Under the pieces are notes generated by a model, which searched no databases, had not been told where the DNA came from, and worked only from the letters and a program-made list of their open reading frames with translations. The position numbers and the translations under genes are program-made. From Nitrospira sp. UBA6909 (GTDB taxonomy: Bacteria > Nitrospirota > Nitrospiria > Nitrospirales > Nitrospiraceae): DNA of 9,650 nucleotides. This document shows, piece after piece, positions 1 through 6,361 of this stretch (its first letter is position 1; each line of letters opens with the position of its first letter). The DNA is taken from assembly GCA_002451055.1 (NCBI GenBank), contig DKBD01000168.1, positions 211-9,860 on the forward strand, in the 5' to 3' direction.

Positions 1-487
1 TCGACGGCTGCAGGAGACGTGTCCATGAAGAATGTGGGGCTCGTTCTGCGCTGTCTGAATAAAGGGCGTGGTAATTCTCCCACACCATGCGGGAAATGTC
101 CCAGCTGTCCCAATCTCTCAGTTTCATTACTCCTTTCGCAATCAAGGTGGGCGCGGTGACGTGATGCGGGGGGGGACTCACCACGGTGTTCATGAAGGCC
201 AGTCGGGCGATCCAGCATATTCTTCGCAAATTGGTCAGGCAGAACGATGGCATGAAAGCTGCGATGTCCACGATCACAGGGCCGTCAGAGACGGGTGGTT
301 GGTGGGAACTAGTCCCGCAAACAATGAAGCGGGGCTCGCCGCGGCCACGATCAGAATGGATGTTCGGAAGGGAATGGAGGAACTTCACGGTACTCCCACT
401 GTGTCGGTTAATACTCATGTCTGACACTATATTATTTAGCGTACAACTAACAGGGGTCGCTTACTCAATCTGTGGGAGCCAGGGCAT
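1..487. other. Left-edge region without a recognised gene; overlapping open frames
   Basis: I see no known protein here. A minus-strand frame stays open from an ATG at 418-416 to the left edge (139 codons, incomplete). It includes a hydrophobic stretch (GPVIVDIAAF) and a Trp-rich stretch (RDWDSWDISRMVW). The plus strand is open in the same register (68-424) and in another frame (186-491). The minus frame has the higher proportion of G/C at third codon positions, so it is the best candidate. It has no Shine-Dalgarno sequence before its ATG, and its Ser/His/Arg-rich composition could be noise. A run of eight G at 168-175 is a likely frameshift hotspot. The first 14 bases recur at 5233-5246. The region may be decayed sequence. 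Confidence 0.3.
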
Positions 488-589
488 ATGACAACATCGT
501 CAACAGTGGAAGGACGCATGATGGTGCTTCCAGCGCGCCACGAAAACGAACAATGGCACGTTTACTTTGGGCGAATCGGTGCTGCTTAA
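488..589 (+). pseudogene. Relic of an M61-like peptidase gene start (upstream copy)
   Basis: A 33-codon frame begins MTTSSTVEGRMMVLPARHE and stops at 587-589. Its first 54 bases match 4852-4905 at 45 of 54 positions, and the first 20 are identical. The likeness extends back through the ribosome-binding region (GGAGC at 475 and at 4838). After about base 541 the two copies diverge. The downstream copy continues into a segment resembling the N-terminal domain of M61 glycyl aminopeptidases, so this piece is read as a more decayed copy of the same gene start. It lies 73 bases before the amine oxidase start and could also serve as that operon's leader region. It is very unlikely to encode a working protein. 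Confidence 0.5.
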
Positions 590-619
590 GAACCCAGATT
601 CGGTCTAGACTCACATCCA

Positions 620-644
620 CTGAGGAAAATAAATTTTCTCTCAG
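620..644 (+). promoter_or_regulatory. Hairpin/palindrome in the leader of the amine oxidase operon
   Basis: CTGAG-GAAAA, a TAAA loop, TTTTC, one unpaired T and CTCAG form a near-perfect ten-pair stem that ends 18 bases before the first start codon. It sits just upstream of the ribosome-binding site. It could be an operator for a dimeric regulator or an RNA hairpin that affects translation or mRNA stability. No U-tract follows it, so it is not a classical terminator. I could not identify a convincing promoter upstream. Confidence 0.4.
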
Positions 645-648
645 TCAG

Positions 649-654
649 AAGGGA
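649..654 (+). promoter_or_regulatory. Ribosome-binding site of the amine oxidase gene
   Basis: AAGGGA lies 8 bases before the ATG at 663, the expected spacing. It supports that ATG as the start and matches the protein's N-terminus, which reaches the FAD-binding fold after about 15 residues. Confidence 0.6.
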
Positions 655-662
655 AACACAAC

Positions 663-2432
663 ATGACTATTTCGAAGTTCAGAAACTTAGACGAATTCAA
701 GCATGTCGATTTTGCAATCGTCGGGGCTGGCATCTCGGGGCTCTATTGTGCTTTGCGGCTGAGCCAGGCCAATCCGACAAAGCAGATCGCCGTCATCGAG
801 CGGTTGGACCGAACCGGCGGACGGCTCGACACCGACCTCATTACGGTGCGGCCAGGTGAAGTGGTTCGCGAAGAAGAAGGTGGGATGCGATTCCAGTATT
901 CGATGACCGAACTGATGACGCTGATCAAGGAGATGGGTCTTTGCGAGCAGATTGTTCCATTCCCGATGAGGAGTGATTTTCCCGTTGGTGGCAATACCAA
1001 TCGGTACTTTCTCCGCGGTCGATGTTTTACCGCGCAGGAAGCCCTTGGTGGCCGAAATAAAATCTGGGGTGAAATCTACAATCTCAAGGAAAACGAGAAG
1101 GGAAAGGGTCCGGCAGATATCATTCACGATGTCTACACAGCAGTGCTGACTCACAACAATGCGACCCAGCCTGTCGACCAGACACCTGACTATTGGACGA
1201 AGCTACGCAACCAATACAACTGGAGAGGTACGCTGCTGCGTGATTGGCAGATGTGGGGCCTGTTGCGGGACATGGATTATTCAGAGGAATGTGTGCAGAT
1301 GCTGTCGGAAACGATCGGCTTTGCCGGGCCGTTCAAGGCACCGATCAATGCCGGTGATGCCTTCCAGATCCTCGCCGATTTCCCAAAAGATCCGAAGTAC
1401 TTCACCTTTCGGAAGGGGTTCAGCACTCTGCCGAACGCTGTACGGGACGCCCTGCCAAAGGATCGCGTCAGCATCATGTTGAGCACAAATGTGAACTCAA
1501 TTGCGCGTCACGGCGAGAAGTTCAAGCTGGAGCTGACCGAAGCACCCGACCGAGAAAACTCCAACCCGAATATTCCCGGAGGCGAACGGAAAAGCCTTTC
1601 GTGCAGTCAAATCGTGATGGCGACCGCCACCAAGGGGATGGAAGACTTGTTCGCGGCCTCACCTGCGTTCAATGAAGGCCCTGGAGCCCAGGCTTTGTGG
1701 GACAGTATCCATGCGGCACGCGGAATGCGGCTGATGAAAATCAACCTGTATTTCAATCAGCCATGGTGGCTTGAGGCTGGCGGAGTGGTTAAGCCGCCCG
1801 TGCAGTTTGGGCCGAACTTCAGCAATCTCCCATTGAATTCGATCTACCCCTTCTATTCGATTCCGGTCGATGAGGCCGGTCCGGAGCAGGTCAACCTGAC
1901 CGCGGACGAAGAGATGCATTACCGAGCCGCCGCGCTGACGATGTATTGCGATTTCGATAATTCGATGTTCTGGCAGGGCCTGCAGAATGTGGGCGACAAG
2001 TTTTCGTCGCCACTGCAGGAGAAGCAAAGCAAGCCGCCACAAACGCTGTACCCGGCGTCGAAAGCCGTCGTTGCCGAGTTGAAGAAACAGCTTAGTCAGC
2101 TGTTTGACATCAAGGTCGACGCCGTACCGGAACCGATTTTGACCAGCTACCGCCTGTGGGACGGCGATGAGGAATTTGAGTTTGCCTATCACCAGTGGCG
2201 CCTTGGCGTGGATGATGTCGCCGTGCGGGACCATCTCGCCGCGCCCCTGCCAAACGTCTTCTTTTGCAACGAGGCGATATCGGACATGCAGGGCTGGGTA
2301 AATGGGTCGCTGCGGTCCTGTAATAAGGCGCTCGCCTGCATGGGTGTTGCTCTTCCCGAGCCAGACGGATGCACTCCGCCAAAGGCGACCACGGCGCCGC
2401 GTGCCCTACATGCCGGACTATGGGGAGCTTGA
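663..2432 (+). CDS. FAD-dependent amine oxidase-fold oxidoreductase (amine/L-amino-acid oxidase-like)
   Basis: A flavoprotein of the amine oxidase superfamily, 589 aa. A Rossmann dinucleotide-binding motif, VGAGISG, spans residues 20-26. An acidic residue at the end of the second strand (VIER, Glu46) would bind the adenosine ribose, and it is followed by the RTGGR motif (50-54) typical of this superfamily. Near the C-terminus, FFCNEAISD (about 534-541) and QGWVNGSLRS (about 544-553) match the second FAD-contacting segment, where the family usually has GE...GWVEGA.S. Known relatives oxidise amines or L-amino acids to imines with release of H2O2. The substrate here is unknown, but the downstream decarboxylase and RidA favour an amino acid. 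No signal peptide is visible, so a cytoplasmic location is inferred. It is the first gene of a three-gene operon. The last 25 residues, rich in Pro and Ala, look like a loose tail. Confidence 0.85.
   Translation: MTISKFRNLDEFKHVDFAIVGAGISGLYCALRLSQANPTKQIAVIERLDRTGGRLDTDLITVRPGEVVREEEGGMRFQYSMTELMTLIKEMGLCEQIVPFPMRSDFPVGGNTNRYFLRGRCFTAQEALGGRNKIWGEIYNLKENEKGKGPADIIHDVYTAVLTHNNATQPVDQTPDYWTKLRNQYNWRGTLLRDWQMWGLLRDMDYSEECVQMLSETIGFAGPFKAPINAGDAFQILADFPKDPKYFTFRKGFSTLPNAVRDALPKDRVSIMLSTNVNSIARHGEKFKLELTEAPDRENSNPNIPGGERKSLSCSQIVMATATKGMEDLFAASPAFNEGPGAQALWDSIHAARGMRLMKINLYFNQPWWLEAGGVVKPPVQFGPNFSNLPLNSIYPFYSIPVDEAGPEQVNLTADEEMHYRAAALTMYCDFDNSMFWQGLQNVGDKFSSPLQEKQSKPPQTLYPASKAVVAELKKQLSQLFDIKVDAVPEPILTSYRLWDGDEEFEFAYHQWRLGVDDVAVRDHLAAPLPNVFFCNEAISDMQGWVNGSLRSCNKALACMGVALPEPDGCTPPKATTAPRALHAGLWGA
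2422..2427 (+). promoter_or_regulatory. Ribosome-binding site of the ThDP enzyme gene
   Basis: GGGGAG, inside the last codons of the amine oxidase gene, lies 8 bases before ATG 2436. It supports this start even though about 27 residues precede the first residues typical of the family. The arrangement suggests translational coupling. Confidence 0.55.
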
Positions 2433-2435
2433 CCC

Positions 2436-4355
2436 ATGCTGTCACATCTTCACACAGGGAATTTCGACCGCGAGTATCGTACGCAGGCAAAAGCGGCAGG
2501 TGGCGAAACTGTCGCCACCTATCTGAATAAGAGATTAAAACAGATCGGCGTCAGTCATGTCTTCTGTATCCCCGGTGACTATCTCGCCGAATGGGCGGCA
2601 ACACTCGACGATCCAGGCATGAATGCCGGTCTGATCCGCGTCCATCCGAACAATGAGATGTGCGCAACCTATGCGGCGGACGGCTATGGACGGGCCACGA
2701 ACCAGACGGTGGGATGTGTCGCGTTCACATACGGTGTCGGCGGGATCAATGCCGCGCAGGCCGTTGCGGGTGCCTATGTCGAGCAGGTGCCTCTGGTGGT
2801 TATCAATGGAAGTCCATCCGTTGCACAGTTCAACTCCCAGCGCGACCAGGGTGTCCTCTACCACCACATGGTGAACGGCTCCCACACCGATCATCACATC
2901 TTTAGCGAGATCACCGAGATCGCGGTGAAGATCGACAACCCGGCCACAGCGCCGGGCCTGATCGATGCCGCTTTGCAGACCTGCCTGACAACCAGACGGC
3001 CGGTCTATATTGAGCTCGCCGCGCAGACCGGACACATGCCGTGTGCGTCGGTGCCAAAGATGGAACTCCGTGCCTGTCAGATCCCTTCCTCGCCCGCGTC
3101 TGTCAGCGAGGCTTGCGCGGCGGTGATGGCGCATCTCAGCTCGGCCAAACGTGCCGTCGTCGTGGGCGGTTCGGAGATCGCACGGTACGGTCTGCAGGAG
3201 AAGTTCGCAGAGCTATTGCGGTTGATTCAGGCTCCCTATGCCACGAGCCCGCTTGGCAAGAGCGTACTTTCGGAATTGCGGACTGACGTGAGTTTTGCCG
3301 GAGTCTATTTCGGCAAGAGTTCGCAAGATAATTTGCAGCAGCTACTGGAGTCGGCTGATTGCGTCCTGACACTCGGCGTTCGTGACACCGACTTCAACTA
3401 TCTCGGGGTCGTGACGCCTGACTATAAGCCCACCCCGGGAACCAAGCTGCCCGGGCCTGATCACATTCAGGTGAGGAATGGTGCGGTTCTGGTCGGTCGG
3501 CAACTGGCCTATTGGGGCGATGTCGGTCTCGAAGTCTTGCTGGATGCGCTACTTGCTGCGCTGGCGAAACTGCCCGACAAAAAACTGCCGGGCGCCCCGT
3601 TTCCGTGCCTCGCGGGTTCAGTTTCCGAAATCCCGTGTGTGTCGAACGACCTCGATGCCGATCCGATCACCTATGATAGTTTCAAATCGATCCTGAACTA
3701 TGGGTTTCTGGAAGGACGTGAGGAGGAGACTCAGATCATTGCCGACTCCGGATTCTCATTCCTGTCCAATATCGGCCTGAAATGCGCTGAGGGCGGCTAC
3801 ATCGCGCAGCTCGCCTGGGCGGCGATTGGCTACGGCGTCGGGGCGATCCCTGGGGTGACGCTGGCGAATGAAATCGCTGGACGGAAACGTCGCACTCTGG
3901 CGATTACCGGAGATGCGGCATTCGCTGAATCTTTGAACGCGATTGGCACCGTGGCCCAGCTTGGTCAGGACGCGATCATCTTCGTCATGGACAATCGTGT
4001 TTACGCGGTCGAGCAGTGGCTGATCGACGCGAATGCTTTCTGCCCCGAGAACGCGCCGCCCTTTGCCGCGCTGACCGACGTCCCGCAAGGCCACATCTGG
4101 GATTATGTGAAGCTGGCGGAAGGGTTTGGCGGTAAGGGTCATTCGGTCAAGACAAATGGTGAATTGAAAAACCTGATGAAGGAATTGAAGAAGGAGACTC
4201 CGCCGATCAATGAGGTCACTAAAAGGCCGACCTTTACCTTGGTCGCCGTTCGCCTGCCAAAGAACAGCCTGCCGGGCAATGCTAACTGGAAAATGAACTG
4301 CAAGTCGCTGGCGCACATGCCGCCGTCTGAAGAAACGAAAGACCGTCAACCATGA
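2436..4355 (+). CDS. Thiamine diphosphate-dependent 2-keto-acid decarboxylase-like enzyme (pyruvate/indolepyruvate decarboxylase family)
   Basis: Predicted to decarboxylate a 2-keto acid to an aldehyde using ThDP and Mg2+; 639 aa, slightly longer than the usual 550-600. The N-terminal ThDP domain begins near residue 28. It has the family's IPGDYLAEW segment, the catalytic Glu74 in NNEMCATYAADGYGR, and a His-His pair in YHHMVNG (143-144) diagnostic of pyruvate and indolepyruvate decarboxylases. The C-terminal ThDP/Mg motif is present but altered: GDA (492-494) instead of GDG, and DN (519-520) instead of NN. The following VYAVEQ keeps a Glu (526) at the position of the family's active-site Glu. 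The gene starts 3 bases after the amine oxidase stop, and its stop overlaps the next start. It probably acts on the keto acid made by its neighbours. A carboligase is an alternative; acetolactate synthase is unlikely given the His-His pair. Confidence 0.82.
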   Translation: MLSHLHTGNFDREYRTQAKAAGGETVATYLNKRLKQIGVSHVFCIPGDYLAEWAATLDDPGMNAGLIRVHPNNEMCATYAADGYGRATNQTVGCVAFTYGVGGINAAQAVAGAYVEQVPLVVINGSPSVAQFNSQRDQGVLYHHMVNGSHTDHHIFSEITEIAVKIDNPATAPGLIDAALQTCLTTRRPVYIELAAQTGHMPCASVPKMELRACQIPSSPASVSEACAAVMAHLSSAKRAVVVGGSEIARYGLQEKFAELLRLIQAPYATSPLGKSVLSELRTDVSFAGVYFGKSSQDNLQQLLESADCVLTLGVRDTDFNYLGVVTPDYKPTPGTKLPGPDHIQVRNGAVLVGRQLAYWGDVGLEVLLDALLAALAKLPDKKLPGAPFPCLAGSVSEIPCVSNDLDADPITYDSFKSILNYGFLEGREEETQIIADSGFSFLSNIGLKCAEGGYIAQLAWAAIGYGVGAIPGVTLANEIAGRKRRTLAITGDAAFAESLNAIGTVAQLGQDAIIFVMDNRVYAVEQWLIDANAFCPENAPPFAALTDVPQGHIWDYVKLAEGFGGKGHSVKTNGELKNLMKELKKETPPINEVTKRPTFTLVAVRLPKNSLPGNANWKMNCKSLAHMPPSEETKDRQP

Positions 4356-4738
4356 CCATCACACCTCTCATTTATCGTCTGCCAAGCTCGCTTGGGTTTC
4401 CGTTTTCCACTGCTGTCCGGGTCGGTAATATCTGGCACTTGTCGGGGCAGATTGGCCTGTTATCCGGCGCGACAACCGTTGTGCCGGGCGGCGTGGGGCC
4501 AGAAACGAAGCAGACACTCGCCAACATCAAGGCATTGCTCGAACAGGTCGGCAGCTCGATGGCCGATGTCATCAAGGTTGGCGTTTTCCTGAAGGACATC
4601 GCCACCTTTGACGAAATGAATGCCGTGTACAAAACGTTCTTTGAGCCTGGCAGCTATCCGGCGCGGTCGGCGGTTGGGGTGAGCGGCCTCGCCCTCGGCG
4701 CAAATGTCGAGATTGAATGCAGCGCGCTCGCGCGTTGA
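4352..4738 (+). CDS. RidA/YjgF/UK114-family enamine/imine deaminase
   Basis: A 128-aa protein of full RidA length. It has the core LSGQIGL strand (30-36), the helix ETKQTLANIKALLEQVG (51-67), VIKVGVFLKD (73-82) and the signature YPARSAVGV with Arg105, followed by NVEIECSA with Glu120. These correspond in position to the Arg and Glu that bind the substrate carboxylate and catalytic water in characterised RidA proteins. The family hydrolyses reactive enamines and imines to keto acids plus ammonia. The ATG overlaps the stop of the decarboxylase gene (ATGA at 4352-4355) and no strong ribosome-binding site precedes it, so translational coupling is likely. In this operon it plausibly hydrolyses the imine released by the amine oxidase and so supplies keto acid to the decarboxylase. 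It could instead be a general protector. Confidence 0.9.
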   Translation: MTITPLIYRLPSSLGFPFSTAVRVGNIWHLSGQIGLLSGATTVVPGGVGPETKQTLANIKALLEQVGSSMADVIKVGVFLKDIATFDEMNAVYKTFFEPGSYPARSAVGVSGLALGANVEIECSALAR

Positions 4739-4851
4739 ATATGGGCCGGGATCGAGTTGTAGAGATACGCGCTGACGAAGCCGTTCCTGAAGCTTCTCGA
4801 CTCGGTCAATAAGCAAACTTCGTTCGTCTATTGACACGGAGCAAGAGGCTA

Positions 4852-5067
4852 ATGACAACATCGTCAACAGTTGAATACCGCGTGTTGGTACTTCCGGAGC
4901 GCCACGAGCTTCAGGTCGAGACGGCGTTAAGCGGACCAGTAGCTACAGGCTCCGTCCACATCCAGATTCCCACCTGGGTGCCCGGTGACTATTCATTCGC
5001 GCCGCAGGCGAGAGACCTGTTCAATGTGCTAGGTGAGAGGCTCGCCCTCACGATCGTCACCGCCTGA
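4852..5067 (+). pseudogene. Broken start of an M61-family (glycyl aminopeptidase-like) peptidase gene
   Basis: From ATG 4852, preceded by AGAGG five bases upstream, the frame reads MTTSSTVEYRVLVLPERHE and continues into IQIPTWVPGDY and ARDLFNV. This matches the N-terminal beta domain of M61 peptidases, which carry a conserved P-x-W-x-PG-x-Y segment. The frame stays open upstream to a TTG at 4831, but the ribosome-binding site favours 4852. It ends at 5067 after 71 residues, whereas a full M61 protein has 500-600, so the catalytic domain with its HExxH zinc site is missing. Bases 5068-5250 show no intact frame. A short piece near 5200-5249 (LYKPTYCRGISTAAGD) could be a scrap of the C-terminal domain, joined by an internal deletion; I am unsure of that. 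The start is repeated at 488, on the other side of the operon. Confidence 0.55.
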
Positions 5068-5252
5068 GCTTCAGGCCCACGACCATGAGCAGTGGCAGCC
5101 ATGCGTCGCTTCCACCGCGGTCCTGCCATCGCCACACCCACACCCGCGTGCCTGCCTTGACACGCTTCATCATCTCGTGACGGAGAGATCCTGTTCCATC
5201 GACTGTACAAGCCTACTTATTGCCGTGGCATTTCGACGGCTGCAGGGGATGA

Positions 5253-5272
5253 AAAAGGGGACAGGCTACTTT
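5253..5272 (+). repeat. Left terminal inverted repeat of the RAYT element (REP-like)
   Basis: The 20 bases starting AAAAGGGGACAGG are the exact reverse complement of 5924-5943, and the match continues beyond with one base missing (TATCT versus TTCT). An ATG at 5249 reads through it (MKKGTGYF) in the frame that would lead into the transposase N-terminus before a frameshift. Confidence 0.85.
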
Positions 5273-5384
5273 ATCTTGCGTCAAGCGGCGCGGTTCCTGT
5301 ACCCTGCCCGGCCATGCCTACCACATCCTCAACCGTGGCAATGGCGGGGTACGCATCTTTCGGAAGGCCGCTGACTACACGGCG

Positions 5385-5930
5385 TTGATCGAGTTACTCC
5401 GTGCGGCCCACGCTCGGCATCCGCTCAAGATCTTTGGCTTCTGCCTGATGTCCAATCATTTTCACCTCGTGGTGGCCCCCACCACGAAGGCGGGCCTGAG
5501 TCCGTTCATGCACTGGTGGATGACAAGTCATGTCTGGCGGTATCACCACCATTATCGAAGTCATGGGCACATGTGGCAGGGACGATTCAAGAGTTTTCCC
5601 ATTCAACGGGACGGCCATCTCCTCACCGTCCTCCGCTATGTGCTCCGGAATCCCGTTCGCGCGGGACTCGTTGCACACGCGAGTGAGTGGCCATGGTCCA
5701 GTCTGCGGTTCCCAGATCTCACCGCGCCTCTGCCGGTCGAGACGCCACAGGAGGGAGTAAGCTGGATTGATCAGCCGCTCTTCGATCATGAACTCACTGC
5801 CCTCCGCACCTGCGTGAATCGGCAGCAACCCTTCGGGACCGCCGACTGGCAACGACGGATCGCCGCCACCTTGGGCCTCACCTCCATGCTGCGCCCGCGC
5901 GGCCGGCCCCGCACCTCGCCAGAAAAGTAG
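5385..5930 (+). CDS. REP-associated tyrosine transposase (RAYT, Y1_Tnp/IS200-like), N-terminus apparently frameshifted
   Basis: A single-strand DNA transposase of the HUH family that nicks at REP hairpins with one catalytic tyrosine. Counting from TTG 5385, it shows the metal-binding HUH motif in SNHFHLVV (His25, His27), the MWQGRFKS segment (63-70) and the catalytic tyrosine in RYVLRNPVRAGLV (Tyr85). Family homology starts earlier: GHAYHILNRGNGG is encoded in this frame from about 5310, but no ATG lies between the in-frame stop at 5250-5252 and 5385. The expected N-terminus (QAARFLYPA, from ATG 5249) is in another frame and joins correctly if one C of CCC at 5307-5309 is removed. So this is either a one-base frameshift pseudogene, a sequencing error or a frameshifted gene. 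The stop codon (5928-5930) lies inside the right terminal repeat. Confidence 0.8.
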   Translation: MIELLRAAHARHPLKIFGFCLMSNHFHLVVAPTTKAGLSPFMHWWMTSHVWRYHHHYRSHGHMWQGRFKSFPIQRDGHLLTVLRYVLRNPVRAGLVAHASEWPWSSLRFPDLTAPLPVETPQEGVSWIDQPLFDHELTALRTCVNRQQPFGTADWQRRIAATLGLTSMLRPRGRPRTSPEK

Positions 5931-5943
5931 CCTGTCCCCTTTT
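5924..5943 (-). repeat. Right terminal inverted repeat of the RAYT element (REP-like)
   Basis: Exact reverse complement of 5253-5272. It contains the transposase stop codon on the plus strand. On the minus strand it interrupts the antitoxin gene directly to its right, joining that gene's first codons to a short nonsense tail. Confidence 0.85.
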
Positions 5944-5944
5944 G

Positions 5945-6000
5945 CTCTCCTTGTGTTCGAGCTCACCACCGCATACAGGACACTTTTCAAAAGGCTTCAT
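5945..6000 (-). pseudogene. Truncated YgiT/MqsA-type zinc-finger antitoxin (N-terminal fragment)
   Basis: On the minus strand, ATG 6000-5998 begins MKPFEKCPVCGGELEHKE, the typical start of YgiT-type zinc-finger proteins with the first CxxC zinc knuckle (CPVC). The second CxxC and the rest are missing because the RAYT terminal repeat follows at once. The frame runs on through the repeat to a TGA at 5880-5878, giving a 40-aa chimera. The ATG overlaps the stop of the upstream DUF4258 gene (ATGA), the usual layout of these toxin-antitoxin pairs. In the family such proteins neutralise the partner toxin and repress the operon. With one knuckle left this one is presumably inactive. Confidence 0.7.
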
Positions 6001-6176
6001 GCCTTCACCCGTACCTTCCAGTCAATCCATCGATCAGGATCTGGTCGATAGACCATGATTAATACTGCCCATTGGTTTTCTGGATTATACGCCCATACGC
6101 TATGGATCGGTTCGCTGGAGAAGTTTCTGCCAAAAAGCAAACAGCTTGGATATGGTTTGTCATCGCGATCCGGCAT
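5997..6176 (-). pseudogene. DUF4258 toxin-like protein, C-terminal fragment
   Basis: The minus-strand frame from ATG 6176 gives 59 residues: MPDRDDKPYPSCLLFGR, then EPIHSVWAYNPENQWAVL, and the ending VYRPDPDRWIDWKVRVKA. This is the C-terminal half of DUF4258 proteins, which have a (D)DKPYPSCLL segment and end in VYxPDPxRW. Normal members are about 80-100 aa and have an N-terminal helix region with a conserved HA/ER motif. I cannot find that region: the frame upstream closes at a TAA near 6240 and the intervening sequence is not family-like. The gene overlaps the YgiT-type antitoxin by 4 nt, as in intact pairs. DUF4258 proteins resemble MqsR-type RNase toxins, but no such activity is claimed for this fragment. 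Confidence 0.75.
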
Positions 6177-6347
6177 GCTACAGATGGTGCAAGAAAGTGG
6201 TTGTGTTTTGTCGTGAAGCTGTAGAAACTCTTAAGTGTTGTCGCGTTGGTCCGTATATCTCCAGATTGTCTCGATGCTCCTGCGCCATCTCTCTTTTGGG
6301 AGCTGTGAACGAGCAATCGTAACTAGTATGGAAGACCTCCAGGCAGG

Positions 6348-6353
6348 AAGGAG
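6348..6353 (+). promoter_or_regulatory. Ribosome-binding site of the lipase gene
   Basis: AAGGAG, within AGGAAGGAG, lies 8 bases before ATG 6362. This is the strongest Shine-Dalgarno sequence in the window and fixes the start. I see no convincing promoter between 6180 and 6345. Confidence 0.7.
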
Positions 6354-6361
6354 CTCAGAAC

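Larger units (their letters stand above)
5253..5943 (+). mobile_element. RAYT element bounded by 20-bp inverted repeats
   Basis: The element runs from the left inverted repeat to the right one and contains a single transposase frame. About 690 bp is typical for a REP-associated tyrosine transposase gene with one REP-like sequence at each end. The left repeat follows M61-like debris. The right repeat abuts a truncated YgiT-type antitoxin gene, so a junction formed there. RAYT genes usually behave as single-copy domesticated transposases that mobilise the short REP sequences. No target-site duplication is apparent at the ends. Confidence 0.75.

Noticed and set aside
1..160. Plus-strand frame 1 with a CGKCPSC motif, and a weak resemblance of its first 25 codons to the C-terminal region of M61 peptidases
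   Set aside because: The Cys motif lacks a partner pair and the frame ends soon after. The M61 resemblance rests on a few residues plus a 14-base match to 5233-5246, which could arise by chance in a window this size.
1659..2234. Long minus-strand open frame inside the amine oxidase gene, and similar antisense frames at 2535-3134, 3756-4349, 5394-5990 and 6323-7144
   Set aside because: They are antisense shadows of well-supported genes, with biased composition and no recognisable domains.
5068..5250. Possible HExxH zinc site and C-terminal M61 scraps between the M61-like start and the RAYT
   Set aside because: The motif is not exact (EILFH) and several frameshifts would be needed. It is mentioned only as an uncertain remark under the pseudogene.
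6059..6316. Minus-strand 85-codon frame covering the DUF4258 region
   Set aside because: It is in a different frame from the DUF4258 signature and shows no family features of its own.
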